Origin: Archangiaceae bacterium
GTDB taxonomy: Bacteria > Myxococcota > Myxococcia > Myxococcales > Myxococcaceae
Length of the DNA stretch: 64,000 nucleotides
Direction: 5' to 3'
Assembly (NCBI GenBank): GCA_016714225.1
Contig: JADJNS010000001.1
Coordinates: 124,001 to 188,000, forward strand
Positions 35,474 to 44,144 of the stretch are shown here, one piece after another. Within the stretch, counting starts at the first letter, position 1, and every line of letters starts with the position of its first letter. The notes below the pieces were generated by a model. That model was not told the DNA's origin. It did not search any database and saw nothing but the letters and a program-made list of their open reading frames with translations. A program made the translations under genes and the position numbers.

Positions 35474-36916
35474 ATGGCGCTGCTCCAGGCTCTGTTCAGC
35501 TTCGTCGCGAAGTCCGCGGGTAGGGTGCTCAACACCATCTTCGGGTGGGCGGTCATCGCGCTGTTTGGCCGCACGTCGCCACGGCAGCAGCTGCTGCTCG
35601 AGGGCCTGGTGGCGATGGCCGCGCTGTGGCCGGTGCTGCTGGTGGGCATCGTCTTCCCCAAAATCACCACCATGGCGGTGGCGGCGATACCGCTCGGCGA
35701 CAGGGTGCCGTCGAGCGCGATTCGCATCGCGTGGCTGGTGCTCGCCGCGCTGGTGCCGCTCATCGTGGGCATCGTGGTGGCGGCCAAGGCCCCCCTCGAC
35801 GCGCCCAAAGAGGGCTGGCCCAAGAGGCTGCTGCGCGGCTTTCCCATCACCCTCGGGCTGTCGGCGGCGTTCATCTTGATGTTCGTCACCGTGCCGGTGC
35901 TGCGCATCATCTCGTTGGTGCGCGGCCGTCGCGACGAGCACGTGCCGTGCATTCTGCAGGGCGCCGAGTACGAGCAGATTGTTCAGCAGGTCGACGCCAT
36001 CGTGGCGGCGGCGAAGCTCGACGTGCGCCGCGCGCCGCCGTCGTGGTGGCTGGCGGGGCCCTCGCGGGTGCTGCGCAAGCTGGGCGGCGACGCGCTGCGC
36101 GGCTTCATGCCCACCGAGCTGGCGTACTGGCTCGGCCCGAAGCTCGAGCTGGCCTTCTACCCGTCGGACATTCTGGTGCGCGGCGTGCCAGCGCAGAGCG
36201 CGCTGGCGCACGGCCTGCTCGCCGAGCAGCTGGCCCGCTCGGCCGGCCTGCAGACGTTCGCCCCCAAGGCGCAAGAGCTCGAGCGCCAGGTTCGCAACGT
36301 GTGGCGCACCTTCGACCGCGCGCCGAAGGCGCACCGAGACTCGGTGGCGCTGCGCAGCCGGCTGGTGGAGATGACGCAAGAGCTCGCCCGACTCGAGGTC
36401 GACTACCAAGAGTGGCAGGTGCTGTACCGCCAGCTCTCGCAGCTCGACCGCGCGCTGGCGGGAGAACCGCAGCTGCTCGAAGCGCTGCACAGCAAAGAGG
36501 AGCAGGCAATGAGCGTCGAACCCGAGAGACCCCTTTCCGCGACCAGCACCCAAGAGCTGCTGGGCCGGTTGATGCAGCAGTCGAAGATGCTGGTGCGCGC
36601 CGAGCTGGCGCTGGCCAAGACCGAGCTGGTGGCAGACCTGAAGCGTGAGGCGCACGCGGCGCAGGGCCTGGGCGTGGCGGCGCTGTGCGCGCTGTTCACC
36701 GTCAACCTGCTGCTGGTCGCGCTGGTGCTGGGCCTGGCCTACGACGCGCAGGTGATGCCGGGCTGGGCCGCGGGCCTGGCGGTGGCGGCGGTGGTGCTGG
36801 TCATCGGCACCGGCGCGGGAGCCATCGGCTGGAGCATGCGCGTGAAGCGCCCGCTCGAGCGAACCCGCAAGAGTCTCAAGGAGGACGTGCAATGGGCGAA
36901 GGAGAGAATGGCGTGA
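35474..36916 (+). CDS. Membrane protein in frame with a YqjE/DUF1469 holin-like domain
   Basis: The frame from ATG 35474 is 480 codons long. Residues 1-135 have three or four membrane helices, and about 150-345 form a charged helical region with no known family. From residue 346 (ATG 36509) the sequence matches YqjE/DUF1469 proteins (STQELLGRLMQQSKMLVRAE, then two helices and a basic tail). AGAGGAG lies six bases before ATG 36509, so the 135-residue YqjE-like product could also be made alone. In other bacteria these are separate genes. Fusion and internal initiation are both plausible. YqjE-type proteins sit in the inner membrane, and the family is linked to stress and ribosome anchoring. Confidence 0.65.
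   Translation: MALLQALFSFVAKSAGRVLNTIFGWAVIALFGRTSPRQQLLLEGLVAMAALWPVLLVGIVFPKITTMAVAAIPLGDRVPSSAIRIAWLVLAALVPLIVGIVVAAKAPLDAPKEGWPKRLLRGFPITLGLSAAFILMFVTVPVLRIISLVRGRRDEHVPCILQGAEYEQIVQQVDAIVAAAKLDVRRAPPSWWLAGPSRVLRKLGGDALRGFMPTELAYWLGPKLELAFYPSDILVRGVPAQSALAHGLLAEQLARSAGLQTFAPKAQELERQVRNVWRTFDRAPKAHRDSVALRSRLVEMTQELARLEVDYQEWQVLYRQLSQLDRALAGEPQLLEALHSKEEQAMSVEPERPLSATSTQELLGRLMQQSKMLVRAELALAKTELVADLKREAHAAQGLGVAALCALFTVNLLLVALVLGLAYDAQVMPGWAAGLAVAAVVLVIGTGAGAIGWSMRVKRPLERTRKSLKEDVQWAKERMA
36496..36502 (+). promoter_or_regulatory. Internal ribosome binding site before the YqjE-like domain
   Basis: AGAGGAG sits six bases upstream of ATG 36509, inside the open frame that starts at 35474. It would start the YqjE-like domain (MSVEPERPLSATSTQELLG) independently. 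It decides whether one fused protein, two proteins or both are made. Confidence 0.5.
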
Positions 36917-37326
36917 GTGAGCCGTACCGCGACCCGAACGAAGACAAGAGCGCCGAGCAGCTCGAGCAGAAGGTCGAGCTGATTCGCGAGCACCTCACCG
37001 ACGTGGTGAGCGAGCTCGACTATCGGCGCCACGAGATGATGGACGTGCCGGGCCAGCTCAAAAAGCACGCGGGCCTCGTCGCCGCCATCGCCGGCGGCGC
37101 GACGCTCTTGGCGGGCGGCGCGGTGGGCCTGGCGATTTACCGCTCGCGCCGGGCGGCCGGGAAGAAGGTCACGGTGGTGAAGGTGAAGCAGTACGAGGGC
37201 ATGTTCCACCGGGTGCTGACCGCCGCCGCGGGAGCGATGGTGGGCGTGCTGGTGAAGACCCTCGCGCAGAAGCTGATGGAGCCGGTGCTCGAGGGCGGGG
37301 AGCACAGGCCCACGCTGCCCCGCTGA
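36892..37326 (+). CDS. DUF3618-like small membrane protein
   Basis: The 144-residue protein starts at ATG 36892 behind a strong AAGGAGG site, overlapping the previous frame by 25 bp; GTG 36913 is the alternative. Residues about 20-45 are an acidic amphipathic helix (EQLEQKVELIREHLTDVVSE), as in DUF3618. One hydrophobic helix (about 62-82, LVAAIAGGATLLAGGAVGLA) and a second near residues 105-122 follow. DUF883, DUF1469 and DUF3618 proteins are often encoded together (the YqjD-YqjE-YqjK pattern), so it is probably the partner of the preceding YqjE-like domain. Confidence 0.7.
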   Translation: MGEGENGVSEPYRDPNEDKSAEQLEQKVELIREHLTDVVSELDYRRHEMMDVPGQLKKHAGLVAAIAGGATLLAGGAVGLAIYRSRRAAGKKVTVVKVKQYEGMFHRVLTAAAGAMVGVLVKTLAQKLMEPVLEGGEHRPTLPR

Positions 37327-37350
37327 AACCGCGTGTGGTAGGCGCGCCGC

Positions 37351-37746
37351 ATGGCGAAACCGCTCGACTTCGTGCGTTCGGAAGCTGGTCAGTACCCGCA
37401 GGCCGAGAAGGCCTTCTTGTTCGGAGACCACGAGGTCTTCCGGGTGAAGAAGAAGGTCTACGTGTGGCTCGGCGAGGGTGAGGCGCCGGGCAGCACGTAC
37501 GTGTCGGTGAAGCTGAAAGACACCCAGGGCATGGCCCTGTCGCTGCCGTTCGTGAAGCCGGCGGAGTACGGCATGGCGAAGTGGGGCTGGGTGAGCGCCG
37601 AGTTCCCCAAGGGGAAGTTTCCCGAGTCGCTGGTGCGCGAGTGGATTCGAGAGAGTTACCGCCATACGGCGCCGAAGAAGCTGATCGCGCTGCTCGAGGG
37701 CGGGGCGACTGCGGCTGCGAAGAAGAAGGCGAAGACGAAGCGCTGA
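37351..37746 (+). CDS. MmcQ/YjbR-family protein
   Basis: The 131-residue protein has a CyaY-like MmcQ/YjbR fold: PQAEKAFLFGDHEVFRVKKK, the strand VYVWLG, and WGWVSAEFPKG with REWIRESYRHTAPKKL at the end. Members were first described as DNA-binding-like but have no settled function. The Lys-rich tail (AAAKKKAKTKR) is an extension. ATG 37351 gives the full domain. It follows the DUF3618-like gene by 24 bp on the same strand. Confidence 0.85.
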   Translation: MAKPLDFVRSEAGQYPQAEKAFLFGDHEVFRVKKKVYVWLGEGEAPGSTYVSVKLKDTQGMALSLPFVKPAEYGMAKWGWVSAEFPKGKFPESLVREWIRESYRHTAPKKLIALLEGGATAAAKKKAKTKR

Positions 37747-37877
37747 CTCGAGGCGGGGCAAGCTCTCGGTCGACCACCTGCTCACCCAGCAGCGCGACGT
37801 GCGCCGCCCCACCCTCACCGGCGCCGCGCAGGCGGCATGAACGCGCTTCGACCCCTGCGCTAGAGTCGCGCCGCGCG

Positions 37878-38345
37878 ATGCAGAGCCCGGCGGTCACCAC
37901 GTGGATGGTTCAGGTTCGCTGGGGCGACCGGCGCCTGCACGCCGACGCCCTCGACGCCGAGGGCAAGACCCGCCTCAAGCTGGGCCGCGGCGAGCACGCC
38001 GACGTCGAGCTCGGGGTCGACGCCGACGCCGAGCTCACCTGGACTCCGATGGGCCTGCAGGTGGCGCTCTCTTCGGGCTTCACCGGGCGGGCCTCGCTGC
38101 GCGGAGACCGCGCCCAGGCCTTGAGCGCCCTGGTGCAGCAGGGCCGCGCGCGCGAGCAGGGCAACGCGCTGCACTTCCTGCTCGAGCCCACCGACAACCT
38201 GGTGCTGCACGCGGGCGGTCTGAAAATCGACGTGCGGCCCGCGTTCGTCCCCGTTCGCCGCCTGCCCATCGACGTGCGGGTGCTCGGCGCGCTCGGCCTC
38301 GCGCTGTTCGCGGTGGCCCTGGTCATCGCCTCGGTCGTCGGCTGA
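37878..38345 (+). CDS. FHA-like N-terminal domain plus one membrane segment
   Basis: The 155-residue product opens with a beta-rich region (MVQVRWGDRRLHADALD, LKLGRGEHADVELG, NALHFLLEPTDNLVLHAGG). This resembles the N-terminal module of myxobacterial AgmX/PglI-type or FHA-like proteins. It ends in one transmembrane helix (VLGALGLALFAVALVIASVVG). Here the gene stops right after the helix, so any C-terminal TonB-like or AgmX part is missing. It may be a complete small anchor protein or a truncated relative. No catalytic motif is seen. It lies upstream of the hybrid histidine kinase. Confidence 0.6.
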   Translation: MQSPAVTTWMVQVRWGDRRLHADALDAEGKTRLKLGRGEHADVELGVDADAELTWTPMGLQVALSSGFTGRASLRGDRAQALSALVQQGRAREQGNALHFLLEPTDNLVLHAGGLKIDVRPAFVPVRRLPIDVRVLGALGLALFAVALVIASVVG

Positions 38346-38414
38346 TTACCGTTCGGTAACCCGCGTCGAACCCGGTTGCCGCGCGGCGGTGTTTGTCCCT
38401 ACGTCAGCCGCTCG

Positions 38415-40970
38415 ATGGCCCCCCCCGAGGATTCACCGCCAGCGCAGGCGGGCCGCACCCGCACCGGCTCGCTGGTGCTGGGGCTGTTGGTCACCCTGGT
38501 GACGTCTTCGGTGCTCACCGCCTGGCTGGTGGGCGGAGACTTCGCCCACACGGTGGCCGACCGCATGAAGTCGAACACCTCGCTCGGCCTCACCCTGTGC
38601 GGCATCGCGCTGGCGCTCAGGGCCACCGCGCGCGCGCCCCGCGCCGCCGATGCGCTGGCCAGCGGCTCGGCGCTGATCGGCGCCCTGACGCTGGTCGAGT
38701 ACCTGCTGCGCGTCGACCTGGGCTTCGACCAGATGTTGCAGCGCGAGCACAGCGGGCTCGCCGAAGCCGTCGTGCACCCCAACCGCATGGCCCCGAACGC
38801 CGCGTTCGGGCTGTTGGTCGCGGGCCTCGGCCTCTTGGCAGTGCCGCGCGGCCGGGCCCTGGTGGCCCTCAGCCAGCTCTGCGCGGTGCTGCTGTTCATG
38901 GTCGGGTTCATCGCCAGCATCGGATACCTCTACGGCGCCGAGGCGCTCTACCGGCCGACCTCGTTCATTCGCATCTCGGGCTTGAGCTCGCTCTCGATGA
39001 CGCTGCTGGGCGCCGGGCTGATGCTGTTGCGCACCGACGTGGGGCTCTCGCGACTGCTGTTCGGCCACGACGCGGGTGGCTGGGTGCTGCGCCGCGCGCT
39101 GCCGGCGGTGCTGGGTCTGCCGATGCTGATGGGCTGGCTGCGCCTGTCGCTCGAAGAGCAGGGCCGGGTCGACACCGCCACCGGCACCGCGGTGCTGGTG
39201 GTGATGCTCACCGCGGTCAGCGCGGTGCTCACCGTGATGCTGGCCAGCTCGGTGGCGGGCGCCGACCGCCGGCGCCAGGTCGCGCAGAGCCGCCTCGAAG
39301 CGCAGGCCCGCCTCACCGCTGCGCTGGCGCGCGCCGCCACCGTCGACGAGGTGGCGCGGGTGGTGGTGCACGAGGGCGCCGCGGCCCTCGGGGCCACCGC
39401 GGCCTCGCTCACGCTCCCCGACGAGAAGCACGAGTTTCTCGAGTACCGCGGCGTCTCGGGGTACCCCGCCGAGGTCTCCGACCAGTACGCGCGGCTCCCC
39501 ATCGCCGCGCAGCTGCCGCCCACCCAGGCCTGGCGTGAGAACAAGCCGGTGCTGCTGCAGAACCGGGCCGACTTCGCCCGCGAGTTCCCCGCGGTGCCCA
39601 CCGCCCACCTCAAGTACGAGGCCTGGGCCGCGCTGCCGCTGGCGGGCCGCGACCGGGTGCTGGGGGTGCTGGGGCTGAGCTTCTCGACTGCGCAGCGGTT
39701 CGCCGGCCCCGCGCTCGAGCACCTCAGCGTGTTCGCCTGGCACTGCGCGCAGGCGGTCGAGCGCGCGCTGCTGCTCGATTCAGAGCGCGGGCTGCGCGCC
39801 GCGGCCGAGCGCACCATGACCGAGCTGCGCGCCGCCCAGCAAGACGCGGTCGCGGCCAACCAGACCAAAGACGAGTTCCTGGCGATGCTGGGCCACGAGC
39901 TGCGCAACCCGTTGGCGCCCATCGCCATCGCGCTCGACATGCTCGACCGCCGCAAAGAGACCGCGCTGCTGCGCGAGCGGCGCATCATCTCGCGGCAGGT
40001 GAAGCACCTGATGCGCATGGTCGACGACCTGCTCGACGTCTCGCGCATCGCGCGCGGCAAGATTCAGCTGGCGCGCACCCGGGTCGAGCTCAAGAGCGTG
40101 GTGACCCGCGCCATCGAGCTGGCCGCGCCGCTGCTCGAGCAGAAGCGCCACCACCTCGACGTCGACGTGCCCGAGACCGGCCTGCCGCTGCTGGGAGACG
40201 AGCACCGGCTCACGCAGGTGGTGAGCAACCTGCTCACCAACGCCGCGCGCTACACCGAAGACGAAGGTCACATCAAGGTGCGCGCGGTGCGCCGCGACGG
40301 GCGGGTGGTGCTCACCGTCGAAGACGACGGCGACGGCATCGACGCCGCGCAGCTGCCGCGGCTGTTCACCGCCTTCGTGCAGGCGCCCACCCAGCAGCGC
40401 AGCTCGGCGGGCGGCCTGGGCCTGGGTCTGGCGCTGGTGAAGAAGTTCACCGAGCTGCACGGCGGCTCGGTCAGCGTCGAGAGCGCGGGCCTGCGCCAGG
40501 GCTCGACCTTCACCGTCGAGCTGCCGCTGGCGAGCGAAGAGCAGGAGCCGGTGACGCCGGCCCGGCGCGACGTGCCGACCGAGCGCGCCGCGGCGCGGCG
40601 GGTGCTGGTGGTCGACGACAACGTCGACGCGGCCGAGATGCTCGCCGAGGGCCTGCGCGCCGAGGGCCACGACGTGCGGGTGGCCAACGACGGCCCGCGG
40701 GGCATCGACGTGGCCACCGCCCACAAGCCCGACGTCGCCTTCCTCGACCTCGGCATGCCGGCGATGAGCGGCTACGAGGTGGCGGCGCGCCTGCGCGAGC
40801 TCGACCCCGGCCTGGTGCTGGTGGCGGTCACCGGCTACGGCCAACCCTCCGACCGCGCGCGCACCCGCGCCGCCGGTTTCCAGCACCACCTGGTGAAGCC
40901 GGTCGACCTCGAGCAGACGCTGATCATCGCGCGCGAAGCGCCAGTGCACCAAGCGCCAGCGTCGGCGTAA
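38415..40970 (+). CDS. Hybrid histidine kinase with membrane sensor, GAF domain and receiver
   Basis: The 851-residue protein has an N-terminal block of six to eight helices (about 18-245) resembling MASE-type sensors. A GAF domain (about 270-430) and a HisKA domain with His494 in LAMLGHELRNPLAPI follow. The HATPase has NLLTNAARYTEDEGH, VEDDGDGID and GGLGLGLALVKKFTELHGG. The C-terminal receiver (about 730-845) has Asp778 in VAFLDLGMPAMSG. The phosphate can pass from His to the attached Asp. ATG 38415 is used; a TTG at 38376 would add 13 residues. The direct output is unknown. otsA lies downstream after a repeat-rich gap. Confidence 0.93.
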   Translation: MAPPEDSPPAQAGRTRTGSLVLGLLVTLVTSSVLTAWLVGGDFAHTVADRMKSNTSLGLTLCGIALALRATARAPRAADALASGSALIGALTLVEYLLRVDLGFDQMLQREHSGLAEAVVHPNRMAPNAAFGLLVAGLGLLAVPRGRALVALSQLCAVLLFMVGFIASIGYLYGAEALYRPTSFIRISGLSSLSMTLLGAGLMLLRTDVGLSRLLFGHDAGGWVLRRALPAVLGLPMLMGWLRLSLEEQGRVDTATGTAVLVVMLTAVSAVLTVMLASSVAGADRRRQVAQSRLEAQARLTAALARAATVDEVARVVVHEGAAALGATAASLTLPDEKHEFLEYRGVSGYPAEVSDQYARLPIAAQLPPTQAWRENKPVLLQNRADFAREFPAVPTAHLKYEAWAALPLAGRDRVLGVLGLSFSTAQRFAGPALEHLSVFAWHCAQAVERALLLDSERGLRAAAERTMTELRAAQQDAVAANQTKDEFLAMLGHELRNPLAPIAIALDMLDRRKETALLRERRIISRQVKHLMRMVDDLLDVSRIARGKIQLARTRVELKSVVTRAIELAAPLLEQKRHHLDVDVPETGLPLLGDEHRLTQVVSNLLTNAARYTEDEGHIKVRAVRRDGRVVLTVEDDGDGIDAAQLPRLFTAFVQAPTQQRSSAGGLGLGLALVKKFTELHGGSVSVESAGLRQGSTFTVELPLASEEQEPVTPARRDVPTERAAARRVLVVDDNVDAAEMLAEGLRAEGHDVRVANDGPRGIDVATAHKPDVAFLDLGMPAMSGYEVAARLRELDPGLVLVAVTGYGQPSDRARTRAAGFQHHLVKPVDLEQTLIIAREAPVHQAPASA

Positions 40971-40988
40971 GCCTACGGGCCGCCGCCT

Positions 40989-41066
40989 GAACGTGAACGT
41001 GAACGTGAACGTGAACGTGAACGGCTTCTGACGTTCTGACGCTTCTGACGCTTCTGACCTTCTGAC
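40989..41066. repeat. Two adjacent simple-sequence arrays upstream of otsA
   Basis: Five perfect GAACGT hexamers (40989-41018) plus a partial unit are followed at once by five copies of TTCTGAC spaced 8 or 9 bp apart, with units GCTTCTGAC or CTTCTGAC (41024-41066). The gap between the kinase stop (40970) and otsA start (41167) has no gene. These are tandem short repeats, not CRISPR spacers. Copy number could change by slippage. Confidence 0.85.
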
Positions 41067-41166
41067 GGCGCCCACGTCACCGGACCCACCCCACCCGCTC
41101 CGGCCACACCCGCGGTGATCCGGTAACACCCTGCGACCCCAGCACCGGGCTGGTTAAGCCTCACCC

Positions 41167-43227
41167 GTGCAGGTCTCCCCTACCCTGAAGAGAGCGCTGG
41201 CTGCGCCGCTGCTGCTGCTGCTCGTGCTCTGGTCGCTGACGCTGATCGTCTCACAGGTTCTCGGTGGCCGCCTCGAGGCGTGGAACGATCAACAGCTGCT
41301 CTCGCGCGCCATGCGCGCGGTGCCGCACATCGACGCGGCGCGCGGCACCTCGGAGGTGCAGGCGGCCCTGGCCGGGCTCGCCCGCGAAGAGCCGCTGCTC
41401 GCCGCGGTGGTGTGCGGCGAAGACGGCACCATGCGCGCCGCCGAAGGCGACCTGCCCGGCGACTTCACCTGCCGCGAGCAGCTGCCACACGGCCTGCTCT
41501 CGCTGAAGACCGCCGACGGCACCCTGGTGCTGGTGCGCGACACCTCGGAGCTCGCCGCCCACCGCCGCACCGTGAACGGCTGGCTGTGGGGCCTGTTCGG
41601 CATCGGCGCGTTTCTGTTGGCCGCGGCCACCCTGGTGCTCGAGCGCCTCATCGAGCGCAAGCTGCTCGACGACCTGCGCGCCGAGCGCGAAGAGCTGGCC
41701 CTCGACGGCCAGTGGACCGAGGCGCGCCTGCGCCAGCTGGTCAGCGCCCAGCTGCGCGCCACCGAAGTCACGGTGGTGTCGAACCGCGAGCCGTACATAC
41801 ACACCCGCAACAGCCAGACCGGCGAGGTGAAGGTGCAGCACCCCGCCAGCGGCGTGGTGACCGCGCTCGAGCCGGTGATGCGCGCCTGCGGCGGCACCTG
41901 GGTGGCGCACGCCAGCGGCTCGGCCGACCGCGAGCACTCTGACCCCAAGGGCCGCCTGCGCGTGCCGCCGGGCGAAGAGGCGTACACCCTGCGCCGGGTG
42001 TGGCTCACCCCCGAAGAAGAGGCCGGCTACTACTACGGCTTCAGCAACGAGGGCCTCTGGCCGCTCTGCCACCTGGTGCACACCCGCCCCGACTTCAAGG
42101 CAGAAGACTTCGCCAAGTACCGCGACGTCAACGCGCGCTTCGCCGACGCCGTCGCCGAAGAGACCAAGGTGAAGGACCCGGTGATTCTGGTGCAGGACTA
42201 CCACTTCGCCCTGCTGCCCAAGATGCTGACCGACCGCATGCCGCACGCGACGGTGGTGACCTTCTGGCACATTCCCTGGCCGTCGGCCGAGCGCTTCGGC
42301 ATCTGCCCGTGGCGCGACGAGCTGCTCGAGGGCGCGCTGGGCGCGAGCATCGTCGGGTTCCACACCCAGCAGCACTGCAACAACTTCCTCGAGGCGTGCG
42401 ACCGCTTTCTCGAGGCGCGGCTCGACCGCGAGAGCAACGCGGTGGTGCGCCGCGGCCGCCAGACGCTGGTGCGCCCCTACCCCATCAGCGTGGAGTGGCC
42501 GAACCGCTGGGTGCAGAAGTCTCCGCCGGTCGACGTGTGCCGCAAAGAGCTGCGCGCCGAGCTCGGCTTCCCGGAAGACACGCTGCTGGGCGTGGGCGTC
42601 GACCGCCTCGACTACACCAAGGGCTTCGAAGAGCGCGTGCAGGCGGTGGAGCGCATGCTCGACCGCAACCCGCACCTGGTGGGCAAGTTCAGCTTCGTGC
42701 AGTTCGCGGCGCCGACCCGCTCGAGCATTCCCCAGTACAAGGCGCTCAACGATCGCCTCGAGGCGCTGGTCGAGAAGGTGAACGCCAAGTTCGCGCAGGC
42801 ACGCGTGCCTCCGGTGAAGCTGCTGCGCGCGCACCACGAGCCGCCCGCGGTGTTCCGCGCCTATCGCGCCGCCGACCTCTGCTACGTGTCGAGCCTGCAC
42901 GACGGCATGAACCTGGTGGCGAAAGAGTTCGTGGCCGCGCGCGACGACGAGCAGGGCGTGCTGGTGCTGAGCTCGTTCACCGGAGCGGCGCGCGAGCTCA
43001 CCGAGGCGCTGGTGGTGAACCCCTACGACCTCGACGAGGCGGCCGACGCGATGCGCACCGCGCTGGAGATGAAGAAGAGCGAGCAGAAGGGCCGCATGCA
43101 CGCGATGCGCGCGCAGGTGAAGGAGTTCAACGTCTACCGCTGGGCCGGCCGCATGCTCATCGACGTGGTGCGCCAGCGCCGGCACGCGCGCTTCTCTCCG
43201 CTCAAGCTGGTCAGCCAGGCGGCGTGA
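41167..43227 (+). CDS. otsA: Membrane-anchored trehalose-6-phosphate synthase (GT20)
   Basis: The 686-residue protein fuses two parts. Residues 1-165 have two membrane helices (about 12-33 and 138-158) with a ~100-residue periplasmic loop between. Residues about 197-660 are a GT20 synthase: VTVVSNREPY, YYYGFSNEGLWPLCH, VQDYHFALLPKML, TFWHIPWPSAERF, GVDRLDYTKGFEERV and SLHDGMNLVAKEFVAAR. The enzyme joins glucose from UDP-glucose to glucose-6-phosphate. GTG 41167 starts the frame. The usual N-terminal GGL loop is altered to ASGVVTALE. No otsB phosphatase is nearby. The loop could sense envelope stress, which is an inference. Confidence 0.9.
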   Translation: MQVSPTLKRALAAPLLLLLVLWSLTLIVSQVLGGRLEAWNDQQLLSRAMRAVPHIDAARGTSEVQAALAGLAREEPLLAAVVCGEDGTMRAAEGDLPGDFTCREQLPHGLLSLKTADGTLVLVRDTSELAAHRRTVNGWLWGLFGIGAFLLAAATLVLERLIERKLLDDLRAEREELALDGQWTEARLRQLVSAQLRATEVTVVSNREPYIHTRNSQTGEVKVQHPASGVVTALEPVMRACGGTWVAHASGSADREHSDPKGRLRVPPGEEAYTLRRVWLTPEEEAGYYYGFSNEGLWPLCHLVHTRPDFKAEDFAKYRDVNARFADAVAEETKVKDPVILVQDYHFALLPKMLTDRMPHATVVTFWHIPWPSAERFGICPWRDELLEGALGASIVGFHTQQHCNNFLEACDRFLEARLDRESNAVVRRGRQTLVRPYPISVEWPNRWVQKSPPVDVCRKELRAELGFPEDTLLGVGVDRLDYTKGFEERVQAVERMLDRNPHLVGKFSFVQFAAPTRSSIPQYKALNDRLEALVEKVNAKFAQARVPPVKLLRAHHEPPAVFRAYRAADLCYVSSLHDGMNLVAKEFVAARDDEQGVLVLSSFTGAARELTEALVVNPYDLDEAADAMRTALEMKKSEQKGRMHAMRAQVKEFNVYRWAGRMLIDVVRQRRHARFSPLKLVSQAA

Positions 43228-43272
43228 ACTTTTGAAAGGGTGCAGGCCGAAGTCGTGGTGTAGTCGCGAGCC

Positions 43273-44028
43273 GTGGGGCGTCTGGCCGTCATCGCGCTGC
43301 TCAGTGGGCTGTCGCTCGACCTGTGCGACGACCCGGTAGGCCCGCAGCCGGATCAGCCGATTCGGCCGCCGGCCGGCTACGTGCCCGACCCGCCGCCGCC
43401 GCTTCCGCCGGGCCTGCAGCCTCCTCCCCAGCAGGCCCCCGCTGCGGCCGCTTCACCCGCCAAGGCCGAAGCGCCGGCCGCGGCGCCTGCCGACCCGCCC
43501 AAGTGCCCCAAGGGCGACCCCAGCGGGCTGATCAGCGCCAGGGCGAAGCCGGGCAAGGACAAGAAGCACAAGAGCATCGAGCTCAAGCTCACCGCGAAGA
43601 GCGGCGCGCCGATTCAGTTCAAGAAGGTGACCCAGACCGACGACGGCGCGGCTGAAGAGGTGAAGGCCGAGGGGCCCGAGCTCACCGCGACGGTGGTGCC
43701 CGCGTCGGCCAAGGCAAAGGTGAAGCTCACCGTGCTGGTGCAGTGCGGGTGGGAAGACCGCACGCTGCTGGCCACCGTCGACGCGAAGGGCGCGACGTTG
43801 AGAGAGGTGCCGCCACCGCCCGAGCCGGGGTTCTTGAACCTGGTCGCCGAGCCGGGGCTGAGGGTGAGCGCGAGCGGCAAGGAGCTGGGCGTGACTCCGC
43901 TGCGGCAGGTGGCGCTCGCACCCGGCAAGTACCAGCTCAAGCTGCAGCCCGCGAAGGGCAAGCCGCGCACCCTGGCGGTGGAGATTCGCGCCGCCGAGAC
44001 CTCGACCGTACAGGACAAGAAGAAGTGA
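43273..44028 (+). CDS. Secreted Pro/Ala-rich protein with C-terminal PEGA domain
   Basis: The 251-residue product starts at GTG 43273 with a leader-like GRLAVIALLSGLSLDLCDD. Residues about 25-78 are Pro/Ala-rich. A beta domain with two Cys follows (about 78-175). A PEGA domain closes the protein (FLNLVAEPGLRVSASGKELG, VTPLRQVALAPGKYQLKL). PEGA domains are surface-layer-like modules and are often found next to kinases or membrane anchors in myxobacteria. It is 45 bp after otsA on the same strand. The function is unknown. Confidence 0.7.
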   Translation: MGRLAVIALLSGLSLDLCDDPVGPQPDQPIRPPAGYVPDPPPPLPPGLQPPPQQAPAAAASPAKAEAPAAAPADPPKCPKGDPSGLISARAKPGKDKKHKSIELKLTAKSGAPIQFKKVTQTDDGAAEEVKAEGPELTATVVPASAKAKVKLTVLVQCGWEDRTLLATVDAKGATLREVPPPPEPGFLNLVAEPGLRVSASGKELGVTPLRQVALAPGKYQLKLQPAKGKPRTLAVEIRAAETSTVQDKKK

Positions 44029-44144
44029 CTGAGGTCGCTTCGGCCGCGCTACCCCGGTAGCAAGGCGCCGCTGTACGCCTCCGCCAAGGGCCCGAGAATG
44101 CATGCGGGGCTCGGGCGGCGTGGCGGTTGCTCTGGCTTCGAGGC

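Noticed and set aside
37742..37828. A gene-like C-terminus in the gap after the MmcQ gene
   Set aside because: About 28 codons with plausible bias end in TGA, but no start or upstream frame supports it.
40989..41066. CRISPR-like array
   Set aside because: Units are 6-9 bp with no spacers, so they are microsatellites.
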